Source: Aquatica leii
Lineage: Eukaryota; Arthropoda; Insecta; Coleoptera; Lampyridae
NCBI GenBank assembly: GCA_035610365.1
Contig: CM069433.1
Coordinates: 57,092,487-57,156,486 of the forward strand
DNA: 64,000 nucleotides
Direction: 5' to 3'
Within the stretch, counting starts at the first letter, position 1. Every line of letters starts with the position of its first letter. Made by a program: the position numbers and the translations under genes. The notes beneath the pieces were generated by a model, which ran no database searches, was not told where the DNA came from, and saw nothing but the letters and a program-made list of their open reading frames with translations. Positions 1 through 11,857 of this stretch are shown here, in pieces.

Positions 1-910
1 CAAATAAAACTTCATAACCTATTTATCCAAACGTATTAAATAAAAGCGTGCAAGCCTATGGTATAAATATAAACAATTGTAGTAATATCATCAACAATAC
101 AGTTATGCACAATGTTGTGCAAAATTGTGATACAGCATTTCTCTCTGTGTATACATAAGCGTTTACTACTATTCTTTTTATTTACTAAAACTATTAGACT
201 GCAATAAGGAAAGGTGCTTGGCCTAATGATATTATTTTCTAAGAGCTCATCTAAAATGTTTTGTAATTCTTCTTTTTCATTATAAGCTAACTTTCTAGCA
301 CAAAACGCAAAAAATTATTCATACTTTACAGCAATGTTCATTTTATATTTAACATCAGGGTCTTGTGGCTTTATTGCATTAACATTAATTACTTAAAATT
401 AAGGTTTGTGCTTGAGCTTTAGTGTCGTAATCCAGATCAAGATTTATGTCTAGTTTGGTTTCACTTTCTTCACTATCTATTAACAAAATTTCTTGAACCT
501 CATTCATACTTTATTCATTTACTAAATCATTTTTTTATACAATACTCGTCTAATGTAATTTTAACATTAGGTAACTTTGAAAAATGTCTGCCTTAAATAA
601 CAGGAAAAGACATTGTATCATTACTAACTAAATAAAATGTTAAGGGCACATTAGCATTGTTAACAATTACTAGACTATCATAGGTACCTAAAATACTTAG
701 CTTACTACTATTAACACCATAGTATTGGTTATCAGTAAGACAATTTTTATACGCACCCTCAGGTAGATATTTAAATCTAACCATGCTGCCAGCATCTAAC
801 ATCGCGGTTATACATACACTCCTTCCATCTTTATCAAATTTGAATTCAACTGAGATTTTATAAACTTCATTCCTGGCTTCAGTGACCGTCAACGTTGTGC
901 TATCTGGCAA
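1..910 (-). pseudogene. pol: Ty3/gypsy pol remnant: protease and start of reverse transcriptase (cut by window edge)
   Basis: Minus-strand continuation of the gag relic at 956-1584. The stretch 593-910 is open for about 105 residues and carries a retropepsin-like core: hydrophobic strand then L-D-A-G (canonical D-S/T-G), followed by the YGVNSSKLSILG and FYLVSNDTMSFPVI strands. About 170-360 reads, with one stop, as the N-terminal fingers of reverse transcriptase: RKLAYNEKEEL then an NNIIRPS motif, the usual (D/N)GIIRPS segment. The gene runs off the left edge of the window, so RT palm, RNase H and integrase are not visible. Stops and frame changes mean it is not functional. Assignment to Ty3/gypsy rests on the domain order gag, zinc knuckle, protease, RT and on similarity to the better preserved relic at 11858-15453. 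Confidence 0.75.
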
Positions 911-955
911 GACTAAGAGTTCATTTGGTTTTCTATGATTTGGTTATGTCTAGCT

Positions 956-1584
956 TGTAGAAAGTCTTGATGCATTTTTCTTTTTCTCAGGACACTCCCA
1001 TTTCATGTGTTGTTTAAAGCCACAATTGTAGCAACTGCCACGTTTTCTTTTAGGTCGAGGGAAATTAAAAGATAAATGACCATCTAAATAACAATTAAAA
1101 CATCTAACAGAACTCTTACTCTAGTGTTGCTTCTAATATTGGGTGTTAAAGTTGTTCAATGGTTACGTTCAGCAGATGTAATTTCATTCATCTTAGTATG
1201 AAGTTGATTCAAATTTACAAAATATTTCATACCGGGAACAGCTTCTAAATGTGGATAGTCAAACCCATCAATAACGTAACTAATTAAAATGTCCTCAGGT
1301 ATGCTTAATGTAGTTCCTATCAAAACCTTATCAGAAAAATATGCAGCAAACTTCTCACCCTTTTTCCAGCGTCTATTCTCAAATATTCTCATTCGCGTAA
1401 TAATGTCCTGCTTAACCGCAAACATGTTACACAATTTTGTTTTTAATTGAACAAAATCTAATAGCACATACTCAGGTTTGCTGTGAAACCAATAGAATGC
1501 ATGATCTTGCAATTTTGTAACAATTGTCAAAATTAACGTGTTTTCATCAACTTGAAAACGTTGTTGAATCTTTTGTATGGGTGA
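956..1584 (-). pseudogene. gag: Ty3/gypsy gag, C-terminal two thirds with zinc knuckles
   Basis: Open minus-strand stretch of about 143 residues at 1156-1584 with the retrotransposon gag fold signature: AFYWFHSKPEY, then RWKKGEKFAAYFSDKVL, then ISYVIDGF. Each piece aligns with the plus-strand gag at 11858-12690 (LKWYHSK, ERFADYYCDK, IDYLIDDF). Downstream, in another frame at about 956-1130, are two CCHC knuckles: the first has lost its last Cys (C-F-N-C...H...F), the second is complete (CYNCGFKQHMKWEC). There is no ATG at the left end of this piece because the N-terminal part of gag lies at 3599-3761, on the other side of the inserted 2.0-kb element. Joining the two sides also needs a frame change, so gag was broken in more than one way. 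Confidence 0.8.
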
Positions 1585-1587
1585 CAC
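1581..1587. repeat. Target-site repeat, left copy (GTGACAC)
   Basis: GTGACAC occurs here and again at 3592-3598, on the outer sides of the TIR element. The repeat is nearly palindromic, so the duplication could be 3, 5 or 7 bp depending on where the element is taken to start. Confidence 0.65.
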
Positions 1588-1619
1588 CCTTGTTTATATA
1601 CATTATAGTTAGACAATGA
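1585..1619 (+). repeat. Left terminal inverted repeat
   Basis: 35 bp, perfect inverted match to 3560-3594. It starts CACCCTTG and ends GACAATGA; homology stops abruptly on the inner side. Confidence 0.9.
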
Positions 1620-3559
1620 CTGCGCTAAAATTGGAAACATTAATTTGGATTCAAAAAGGAGTAGTTTTGGATGCAAACGCAAAATTGACATATTTAGCGC
1701 TGCTTTTGTTAATATTACAGATTTCTAAGTTACAGATCAGTATATTCTCTTACAGTGATCTATAAAGATACAGTTTTAGAGATTTGGAAAAGACATACGT
1801 TCTTTTTTATTACATGTAAAATAACCTTGAAAGAAAATTATATCTATGCACGATAACACTAATGTTATGAAATTCGGTCTACGTAAACAACTGGTATTCT
1901 GAGAAAAATAATTATTCCCCTAATAGAAGACAATTTTATAATTGAATGTACAGTTTCTAATTTGTATATATTTGTATATAGTATACGAGCGTTCAAAACA
2001 ATAAAATAAACTACCAAATTTACAAAATTTCTACTCAAATTTGATATAAATTAAGTTAAAGTTAACTAGTTAATGAATACACATGCTGATAAAAAATAAT
2101 AAAAGATAATTTGGGTGGGCAGGCATGTTTAGCTAAGGATGGTCCTTTTATGTCAATAAACAGAAATATTCTACATGTTTCTGTTTATTGACATAATACA
2201 GTATATTGTAGGTAATGCTGGTATTATTTCTGGCCGAATGCGTGCGTTTTTAACTATGCAGTGCACGCTGCTTAATAGAATCACGTTGGGACTTGAGGTT
2301 TCTGATAACAATATCCGAATGAAAATGCTTATTTGTTAGAAAGCAGTAAATACATACAGCGTGTATGTATGTGATTAACAGGCTGTTAATTTAGAAGGTG
2401 AAATCAAATCGTATATACAAGCAAAAAAAATTTATAAAACGTCTAAAAAAGCTGACACCGTTAATAAAATGAAATCAAAAACAACAACGTTATGATGATT
2501 GATTCACTGTTCTAAGAACTACACAATTCTTCTCAGAAATTTGCTGGCACTAAAAAAAATATACAAAACAACGTTATCACATAAGACGTAGTTAATTTAA
2601 TTTGTTATTCTAAGAAGGCACGTGCTTTCCAAGTTAATTCACAAAGATAACGTATTTACAGATGTTAAAATAATGTACAGTTTCGTAAATTAGTCAAGTT
2701 ATTTTAATAAATAAATAACACTGCAAAAGTAAGATAAATATGCAAAACAACTATGTTTAGAGAGTACAATGATAAAATTTTTCACTCTAAACGCTCTTAA
2801 CAACCGTATTGTGAAATTCAGCTCAGAAATGCATACAAAATAAGTTATTGATCATGTATAGAAACAAACCTGAGAATAAATTGATAACATAAACCTAAAT
2901 TATGATTACTATAAGCGGCATTTTTTCTATGTAGTAGCATGAGTCCAGATTGTTACTTTAGTAAAGTGATATTACCCGATTAAAAACATTATCCGTGATT
3001 CCGATAAGCGGCGAGCGCTGTAAGTAATTCATACGAAAATTTAAATCAATTATTTGGTTCTGAAGTCCGAATCTTTGAAGCATAGCCCTGAATTTATTGC
3101 TAAAGATACATCTAAAGTGCTAATAAGCTTGTATATTTATATTTTATGTGCCTTTTGAGTAGTATAAAAATTTAAAAAAAATTAAATTAGCACATCTTCG
3201 TTGGCTTCCGGCTTGAAAAGAAAATTAAACATACATAATGAAACAAACCACTCAACCGATTATAATTTTATCGAAACGTTTGCAGGATTTTATTCATTCT
3301 ATATTTTGTTTATAAACAGAAATTCAAGTGTACGAATTATTTTTGCAAACTCAGAGTTTTAAGAATCAAAGCAAGTTAACTGGTAAAACATTGCACGTAT
3401 GTCGAAACTAATAGCGTGTGTAAGTAGCTTGCTTGTGCCGCCATCGTTTGCAATCTTTTAATAACCAAAAACGGTTTGAGGCTTTGCATTTAATTAATAC
3501 CTTGTTTTCGCTATCGCCATCTAACATGACTAAAAAATCTGTTTCCATATAAAGCTATC

Positions 3560-3594
3560 TCATTGTCTAACTATAATGTATATAAACAAGGGTG
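3560..3594 (-). repeat. Right terminal inverted repeat
   Basis: Perfect inverted match to 1585-1619. It begins TCATTGTC and ends CAAGGGTG, followed by ACAC, which completes the second GTGACAC. Confidence 0.9.
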
Positions 3595-3598
3595 ACAC

Positions 3599-3761
3599 TA
3601 AACTCCGGAATCAAACTTTTTAATTCCGCTTTACTAAAATTTCTATTTTCTGTAAGCTTAACGGCTCTCACGGTGGTTGTAACTAATTCTTCTAAAGTAG
3701 CGGCGACTTGACCACATTCTTCTAAACCATTTTCTAACGACATTCGCAATAAAATATTCAC
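3599..3761 (-). pseudogene. gag: Ty3/gypsy gag, N-terminal piece
   Basis: Minus-strand stretch beginning at an ATG at 3761 (MNILLRMSLENG...). It reads ...KSLIPEFS before it runs into the transposon terminus. The homologue on the plus strand has LIPNFSGNNND at the same relative place (about 12010-12040), followed by the residues found here only beyond the inserted element at 1584 and below. This ATG is therefore likely the original gag start. No LTR or primer site for this element was identified between 3762 and 4300. Confidence 0.6.
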
Positions 3762-6700
3762 AACACTTTAAAGTAGTAAATAATCACCGATTATACTTCT
3801 GATAATTTATAGAAATATGCGGGCATTTTTAAAATAAAGTCAAATAACAATACTAACATAAATTTATTAACACACGTTCTCTGAATCTAATCTAACCAAC
3901 TCACCCAAATTTAATAATAGTCGCACGCCTTTTCTGTGTTACCAACTTTTAATAGTTTCAAATAGGCGGCAATTTTAAATTTAAAAAAATCCCTGTATCA
4001 CATGTATTTTTTTTACTTTTAGTACAGTTTGTACGTTTTTTGGCGGTAACGATGTATTATGATCTTAGAAGAAGCATTACACAATTCAGTCATAATTTCC
4101 ATCCAATACTGTCAAACAAAGATAACAATTATAAAAGACTATTCTTCAGTCATATTCAAAATAAGAAAGGATACTGCCACCCTGCTACAATTTCTATTTT
4201 TTTTCTCATTGTACGCACGATTTTGACGGACCGTGCTGATGTTCTGATTTATGGTTATAAGTGCTTTACTTACGGTCGTCATTAATATTTAGACTAAGTA
4301 GTTGTTTTCAATAACAACTTTATTCTTTAGGCTAAAATAGAATAGAAATTTTATGTTTCCGAAACAAACAAACTATTTACTAGGGGTATATTAAATAATT
4401 AATTGTTAGAACTGGAACTAATTGATGAGAAGGTAAAGGCTAGGTTATATGCAAAATGCATATTGTGAATATTGGTGGTTTTATTTTATAAAACCAAATA
4501 GTTATTTAAAGAAAAACATATTTATATAGTTACTCAAAATTTGTCATATAATAAAAGAAATAAGAATAGTGAAATATAAACGGCCTTGACTCTCCGAAAA
4601 AAAACATTGCAAAATGCAAAAAACAAAAAGCAATTTTGCCAAAAGACTGAATTAGTGACAGTTCTGGCGTTTTAAAAGTTACTGAGAAAGAATTGTTTTT
4701 TCTACGATTTGTAACAAACGAACAAGTTTTTAAAATCGAGACCACTTCCATCAGAAACAGAGTTCCAATAATTCTAACAAACTACGCCCACAACTCTGCA
4801 AAAAAACTAAGTGGTGTAGATAAACGTTTGGAAAAAAATGTTATTGCAGAGATAAAGAAAGACGTTAAAAATGAGCACTGTTTCGGTGAATGAATCTACA
4901 AGAGTGAAAGGTCGTCAAACAACTAAGAGTAAGTTAATAACCAAATTTTTAAACTATACAGATTTCTTCAACAAATCGTTCTTATTGGCTTTAAAATCTT
5001 AAAAAAAACGAACCGTTTTACACTTGCCAGATTTGTGAACTAATCCTTGTCAATTTTTTTACCGAAAAAATTCCTTTTGAAAAAAGTTGTTATTGGTTAG
5101 GAATTTAACTTTTTATATGATTAAAGCAACAACAAGTTTCAAAAAAAAAACAAAGTTTTTGGCTGTCAAAGCAAAGGCTTCTACGGTCGTAAGCTGTATT
5201 AAAATAAAAACATCTTATAGGTTAATTATTTAAAAGATCTTTCTACTCTTTAGAGGTTTTAGTTAGATTTTCATTTTTTTAAGTTTATCGATTTCTTCCG
5301 GCCTAATAAAACTTCTCACGAAGATACGCTGGTAAATTTAGATTACAACATTGGCACTGTTTCAGTCTTATAAAACGATCTAATTTTTTATATTTTTTAG
5401 TTGTCCTACTTTTTAAAAGATAATCAATCTTCTAGAAAAATTAATTTTCAAAATGTACAAATGATTGATTAATGAACTATTTATTTAATGGTTATCTGCA
5501 GACAACTTTGTACTATTGGTTAATAAAAAAAGATTTGCTATTAAAATGTAGTCGTTTGTTTTGAATTTTGAATTAAGAAGATTTCTATGTCATAGTCTTA
5601 TGCATCTAAATTAAGTAAAAACTCGCTAATCAAATCAGTTACTTTAAAATGTAATTGCTAACTAAAATTTACTAAATATCTAGTGTTGCCAATGCTAATT
5701 TCTTTTAATCCAAACACTAACCTGCATAATTACTAGCTGTTAAAGAACAGTTGTTTTTAAAACATTTATTATAATCAAGGATGAAGTCAATTAAGCGATT
5801 TATTCATAACGCAAACAAAAAATGATGTTCTCTCTGTTGTACTCACAGTTTTCATTTTTCATTCCAATAATCAACCGTGCTTCATAAATTCACATGATAA
5901 TGACGCAAGGATCATCTTTAGTGGCAACGACTGTACCAATTGATACATGTCTGACAAAAATCTGTTTATTTTCAAATTTTGATTCGGCAGAAAAATGTTT
6001 ATATCCGCAATTTATTAAAATGATGGTTATAAGAATATTATTTGACATATATCATAAATTAACTTTTTTTACGAAAAAATAAAGTCACTTTGTTGTGATT
6101 AAAAATTCTTTTTATAAATGCAAAATTGACTGCTAGTAGAGAAACTGTTTTTAGCCAGTTTCAATCTTACACTTAAAACTTTTCAAACGAACAGTGTAAA
6201 GACGTATGCAGAAATAATTAATAGATGGTTAGCATACATAAGTCAAAGTTCTGAACTACCTTATTGAATGTAAAAAAACATTTATATGCTATACTTGTTG
6301 TAGTGCTTGTAGAACGGAAAGAAGCTGTCATCGTCATTGCGGTTAAGTCTGTAGTTTTTAGAGACATGTACTGAGATATATTAAGAGATAAGAAATACAA
6401 CGGTAAAAGTAGAAAGCCAATATAATATAAGTTATTGGAGTTGAACTAGTCGTTCCAAGAATACACCGGCTTCGTATAAGTTATGGCGTGCACTAGATAA
6501 TAAATGCCCAGGCAATCTTTATAGTATACCAATAAATAAGCGGGTTGGTTATTTTATTATAAACTACAATTTATTCGTATTGTCATTTAAAAAAATATGA
6601 TATTAGAACGCGTTTAAAGAATATCTGCTTATAGAGAGGATTAAACGTTAACCCGCTGAAAAACTTTTATGTAAGTCATCAATTATACATTAGCCTGTCA

Positions 6701-9700
6701 GCATACATCATTGTTAATGGAGGAGAATCCATCATACGTCCAATACTTTGTGGTGACAGTTGCAGCGAAGAGAAGACGTACTCACAGTCTCACCCCCCAT
6801 CAATCTTCATAGCGAGTGGCGGAGATAATCCAGAAGCTACAACACAATCCAATATAATGACCCGTAGAGACCGGTTACATAAGTCTATTGTATAGAAAGA
6901 AAATCCGGTGTGTATTCTATATACACAGCCTGTATTGTTACAGCTGTCTACCGACAAATGTGTAAAGGGCATGTACACTCAAGTTAGAAGAATGGAATCA
7001 ATTTAAAAGTGTTATTTGAATGTCTCGTTGATTATAAATTATGCGTTATGTAACTCATCTCAATAAATATTGTTTAAAGAGGTAGCTACTCAGATTACAA
7101 AACGGGTAAGGATTTACGGAATGAGGAACAATTCCCAATAACGATTACTATGAAGCTTTCGTGGTTGTTCGTTGGGACACATAATCCTGTAAAATACGTT
7201 TACGTATGTTTGACCCAACCGAGTCGGCGACTTTTACCAGACCCATTACTATTTTATTACAGTTATAAAAGCTCTTAGTCACAATTTATTTTATCCGTAT
7301 ACAACACTTCACATTCTAGCAAAGACTTAAAATGCTTACGTGTAAAATATTTGACAATTCTTATTACAAACAGGCATTGAAGCTAGAAACGCCTATATAA
7401 GCCCAGCTTGGTCTTAATCTGAATATATGATCGTCCTTATTGTCCCGGGCAGGCGACTGAGACTAGCGTTTAACGTTTATATTCACAACAATTGAACTTG
7501 ACTGAATTTTCAAGTAAAAGCATAAGACAATGCCCGTGATAAAGTAGGATATGTATTGATTACGTGCAGAAAAATGAAATAGTAAAAGACGGAATATTAA
7601 CTGCTCGCTTATGGTGTGTGCTGTGATCACATTTAGGGATTTCATAAATATAAGTGATATCTATACGACCCAACTTAATTCCCTTTCTGGTTTATGTCTC
7701 ATAATTTCGATTTAAATGTCAAAATAAATTAGATCCCATTCGTAATAATTCTATTAGTTAAAAATTATAGATAATTAGGAAACGTCAGAACTATTGGTAA
7801 CAATATGACGGCTATTGTTCAAAATGACTTACAAAATTAACACCATTACTAAGAAAATTCGTTCATTGTTGTGGAATAATGGATAGTCGCGGTCATTTAC
7901 GCAGTATATAATAAAAGGTCTTTGTTCTGGATCACGCCGCCTTGCAAAAGTGCTGTCTAATCCAGTCCAGAAAAGAATAATTACCAAATCTCTTATTCTC
8001 ATTTTCCAGAGATGAGGGCTGCGTCACGCTTTAGCTTGCGGCGTTGATGTTTGATCAAACAGGAGCCGGGTTTAGAAGAATTAATAGCTAATGTAGTTTA
8101 CAGGGATGAAAGAAAATCAATTTATTTTATAATTTAAAAATGATTAATTTTATGAAAAAAAAATTCTTTTTTATACAAAAGGTATATATTACAGTATGTA
8201 GTAATACTTATTTAATAATATCTCACCTACGAGCAAGTAAAACAAAATCTACAAAAACCGTTACCTAATTAATCGCTTCATGCATAGTAGTTTTCAGTTA
8301 TGCATTATTTAGTGTTTTAATATAATAAATAATAAAACAAAAACAAAATAAGTACGCCAAAATTAAACAAATATATTAATATAAAACACTCACAATTTGC
8401 AAAAAATACATTAACCAATAACGCTGGTTTTACTATCAGAAGAAAGGTAAAGAAACAAATATCACAAACTCTTTTTTATTTAACAGAATAATAAAGAAAA
8501 GTAATCATTGTTTTACCTGTACTTGTCCAGTAGAATTTAGACAGGTAAAATTAATTATACACGTGGTTTAAAATAAATTTATAGTACTTTAGACAAAATC
8601 ATATTGAAGTTGACCTTAATTCATTGTTGATACTACAAAAATAATATTCTCCAACGTGTGGTAAATGAAAAGAAATGTATTTGAATTGTGTTATACTATT
8701 TTTTAATTTATTTTAATTTTACACCAAAAACATTGATAAAAAATATTTACTAGAACGGGAACACAAAATTCTATCAATATCACAGTAACATTTATACTAT
8801 ACACTAAAGCAATTTCGAAAAAAAGTTGTTACGTAACCGATTGCATATTTCTTTGAAAACTAATGTTATTGTTTGTCACACCGCTAGTAAAGGTGGTAAA
8901 GTTAAGATTACGTAAAGATATGTACTAGTTTATTATTATCTCTTACAAATATTTCGATTAAATACTATTAGAACGATAATTTTGTTCAGCAAGTGGCAAA
9001 AATATTCAATGAGTATCTGAAAAGGCTAGAAAATCATTTAATTTGCCGTTAATCTACTGGATAGCAGCTAATCGCTTCGTCGAATAAAACAATGCATTTA
9101 ATATATATTATAGATAATACTTTAAATTAGAAATAATTATTTGGTTATTAAATACAATTGCAATGGTAATTTCATGTTTAAATTTTAACTTATTGCGCCA
9201 TTTTATGTTAAAACTTACATTAGCTTGTTATATTTAGAAAATTGTTTCTTAAATGTAAGATGACAATTTAATTTGTTTATTGCTTTTGGTTAGATTGCAG
9301 ATAACACAAGCTGCGCACATAGCTCTGAAAGAGGCAGATTATGATTATTGATTACCGAAGTATTTGTCACATAAAAGAACAAAACTGAAATAGTAAATAA
9401 AAAATATTTCAGCTGATTTGAGTTTTTTTGGGGAATTTTAACAAATAGTTATGTGGTTTCGGGTTAGTTAGAGGCGTTTTGATTTGTGTTTAAGGGTAAA
9501 CATTTTTAGAAATTGGCAACTCTGCTTTCTAATAGACCACGTCAGTGATCAGTGCGCAGCTATCGCATCGTCACGTGTTATACTTTCGGAAATGTTGCAA
9601 AATAGTATCAGTCTAATATTCAGTGCTTACTTCTGAAAGTGACTTAAAATGAATTATGACTAATTTTGTTTATTTATTGATACCTAAATGTCAGTTATTG

Positions 9701-9850
9701 CTTTTTCATTTAATTGTAATGATTTTTACAACTGTATGTTACAGAACAAATAATTTCTTTTATATACTTTTTTTCCCAGTTCTGAGCATTTTATCATTTT
9801 GTAAAAACTGTATTTTTAATATAGATTTGATACGAGATTAATATAAAATA
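3762..9850. other. AT-rich DNA without recognisable genes
   Basis: Only short chance frames are present and none resembles a known family. About 6700-8090 is richer in GC than its flanks and holds a TATATAATAAAAGG stretch at about 7903-7916, which could be an old promoter or LTR; no boundary repeats were found. A minus-strand open stretch at 6790-6978 is discussed as a weak exon candidate in the findings. Long T and A runs are common throughout. Confidence 0.5.
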
Positions 9851-10259
9851 TTGAATCACTATTTGAGACACCTGGTGGACGGTCAGACTTGAAACCCGAT
9901 AGTTTACGTGTAAATACCGATAAAACTGAAGAAACTTCTTAGGTCTCTGACTGAATATTGTCAGCAGCAGCTGAAGCAGTAATAAGGTCATACTACCAAT
10001 GATGACAATTTCTCCAAAGCTTTGCAACAATGCCCACCCTCTTAGCAACACAACAAGAATCCATTTATGGCAATAATAAACACAAACGGACAACCACTAT
10101 AGACACTTCAAAATTCCGTACATCAAATGAAAACCTTCTTCATTTCATAACTGAACCTATTGCTGAAACAAGATATATAATAAAACTAAAAGTCAGTTGA
10201 AAAAGGGAAAGTACAAGAAAATTACTCACATTAATTTTTCTCCTGCAGTCAGCTGTTAT

Positions 10260-10966
10260 AAAAAGTAAACTATTTATCAACTAGAATTGTTATTTGACAA
10301 TTTTGACATCAAAAGAAGCGGAAGTGTTTTTAACGCGTATATATGTGCTGTACTAAAATTTTTCATCAATATTGTTATGGTTGCAGATGCAAATTTAAAA
10401 TATGTTTATAATGCAATGCCATATTTGGGTAAAGGTACTATCTGTAGCAAAAACATACTTCTTGCCATTTCTTTGTGAAACAACTTTGTGAGTCTCTCTG
10501 CGTGTCAGATACAGATATAACTATGAACAACTGGTTCACATCTGTGCCACTTTAGAATTGCAAACTGACAATTGTTGACACGATACGTAGCAATAAACAA
10601 AAGATCCTTCCGAGATGAAAAACAGTAAAGCTAGGCATACCGGCACTTTAATGTTTGGCTTTGATCCTGAAAAGTCCTTGCTCTCAAATAAACCAAAATC
10701 CAACAAGTTGAATTTTATACTGTTGAGAACCCATAATGAGCGAGACATTAGTTATCTATTTTTACAATAATATTAAGGCTGCCGTCGATACTGTCGATCA
10801 GATGTGTTGCAATCGCAAAACAAATACATGACTTCAGTGCATATTTTATAACATTTTAAATCTATGCACAATCAACATGTACGTTATTTACATGTATCTA
10901 ACATAGTGAAACAGCAGAAAAAACCATTGGAACGTATAGCATTCGTGCAAAGTTTAATCTTATAGA
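10260..10966 (+). pseudogene. piggyBac-type transposase relic (DDE_Tnp_1_7)
   Basis: Several consecutive piggyBac transposase motifs occur in family order but in different frames. First comes a segment ending VMVADANLKYVYNAMPYLGKGT (10287-10440; family pattern: ...D.......Y.G(K)GT). Then MNNWFTSVPL at about 10525-10552 (family: (M/L)DN(W/Y)FTS). Then TIVDTIRSNKQKILP (family: GT(I/L)R.N(K)). Then MFGFDPEKSLLSNKPK, and IKAAVDTVDQMC at about 10775-10810 (family: KGGVD..D.M). The last two thirds of the core are thus present with indels and stops. The catalytic Asp at (M)DN is replaced by Asn here; the Asp pair in VDTVDQM survives. About 9850-10250 upstream may hold the decayed N-terminus, but I cannot align it. 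TTAA-flanked ends were not identified. Confidence 0.75.
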
Positions 10967-11591
10967 GTCTTCTTTGTAAGAACGGTACGATACTGTGACT
11001 TGAGAAGATATATCAAATCTACTAAATAAACCTAAAATTTGCGCAGTTTGCCCAAATCAGTAGCATATGATAACCAAAGTTTAATGTCAAAAATGTCTTT
11101 TTACACTAAATGATTATTTTGTTACTAAATTTAGAAAATAATTACAATTTTATTTTGTTGGTGACTATATCAATATTTAGTCACACTGGTACTCAAAAAT
11201 ATGTTTAGTGAGCTAGGGTTAATCTAATAATAAGTACGATTTTGTCAAAAAAGCTATTACTTTTAATAACTTGACAACGAAGATTAATTTACAAAGTTTT
11301 TAAAACATAAAAATGAAAAACTTACTTTCCATTTAATGGTACAAAAGTAGTATCTCTGCCGTTATTGTATGTACGAAGTATAAATTTCTTTCAAGCACGT
11401 TAAGCTTTTTAATCTTTCTTATACTAAAGGTGGAAACGTTGACGAGCTGATTTTTACCTGCGGAATTCAAATATATGTCACGAACTAAAACCACAAAGTA
11501 TAAACACTGTATGGAAACAATGTCAATACAAATGTGAAAATGTCACCAGAATGGCATTACTATTTTTATATAGTAAATTTACTCTGCCATC
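10967..11591. other. AT-rich spacer between piggyBac relic and LTR element
   Basis: No open frame or repeat was recognised. A short tail of piggyBac-like coding (VKQQKKPLERIAFVQSL) ends at about 10962, after which similarity stops. Confidence 0.4.
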
Positions 11592-11802
11592 TGTAGAGTT
11601 GCTATTTAATTTGGCAATATTGTTTAGTTTTAACTAGTAAGAACGGAGGTTAGAAAGGGAAGTTTTTACCACCACGTTCGTTGTTTATAATTCATACTGT
11701 TTTTCTTTATCTTGGCGGCTTGTGTTTTAGTGTTTAACGTTTTGTACAACTTTGTAAATATTTTAATAAAAATATATTTAAAAAATCAAGACGCCTTCTA
11801 CA
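11592..11802 (+). repeat. 5' LTR (short, about 211 bp)
   Basis: Starts TGTAGAGTTG and ends CCTTCTACA. Shared blocks with 16155-16357 include TTGTTTAGTTTTA, GTAAGAACGGAGGTT, TTCGTTGTTTATAATTCATA and TTAAAAATCAAGACGC. It differs from the 3' copy by many substitutions and small indels, which marks an old insertion. Confidence 0.85.
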
Positions 11803-11857
11803 GATTTCAACAACTTTTAAAGAATTTAAGAAAATTACGAACCATTGGAATGAAAAA

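Larger units (their letters stand above)
1585..3594. mobile_element. Non-autonomous DNA transposon with 35-bp perfect TIRs, inserted in gag
   Basis: The first 35 bp (1585-1619, beginning CACCCTTGTTTATATACATT) are the exact reverse complement of the last 35 bp (3560-3594). The insert sits inside a gag relic: the residues on the two sides (C-terminal part 956-1584, N-terminal part 3599-3761) are both found, in order, in the uninterrupted homologue at 11858-12690. The 1.94-kb interior is AT-rich with no open frame above about 60 codons and no recognisable transposase, so it is a non-autonomous or internally decayed copy. The superfamily is unclear: the CAC terminus would fit CMC/Chapaev types, but TSD length is ambiguous. 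The perfect TIRs against a decayed gag suggest it is younger than its host element. Confidence 0.85.

Noticed and set aside
4040..4285. 81-codon plus-strand frame
   Set aside because: No motif and no coding-like composition; lies in AT-rich DNA next to the gag relic.
4870..4932. ATG followed by a GTAAGT donor, a possible first coding exon
   Set aside because: About 20 codons only, no promoter, no acceptor or second exon recognised.
9794..10093. 99-codon minus-strand frame with hydrophobic stretches
   Set aside because: Lies next to the plus-strand piggyBac relic and has no motif; hydrophobicity follows from T-rich composition.
10536..10748. 70-codon minus-strand frame
   Set aside because: Shadow of the piggyBac plus-strand coding relic.
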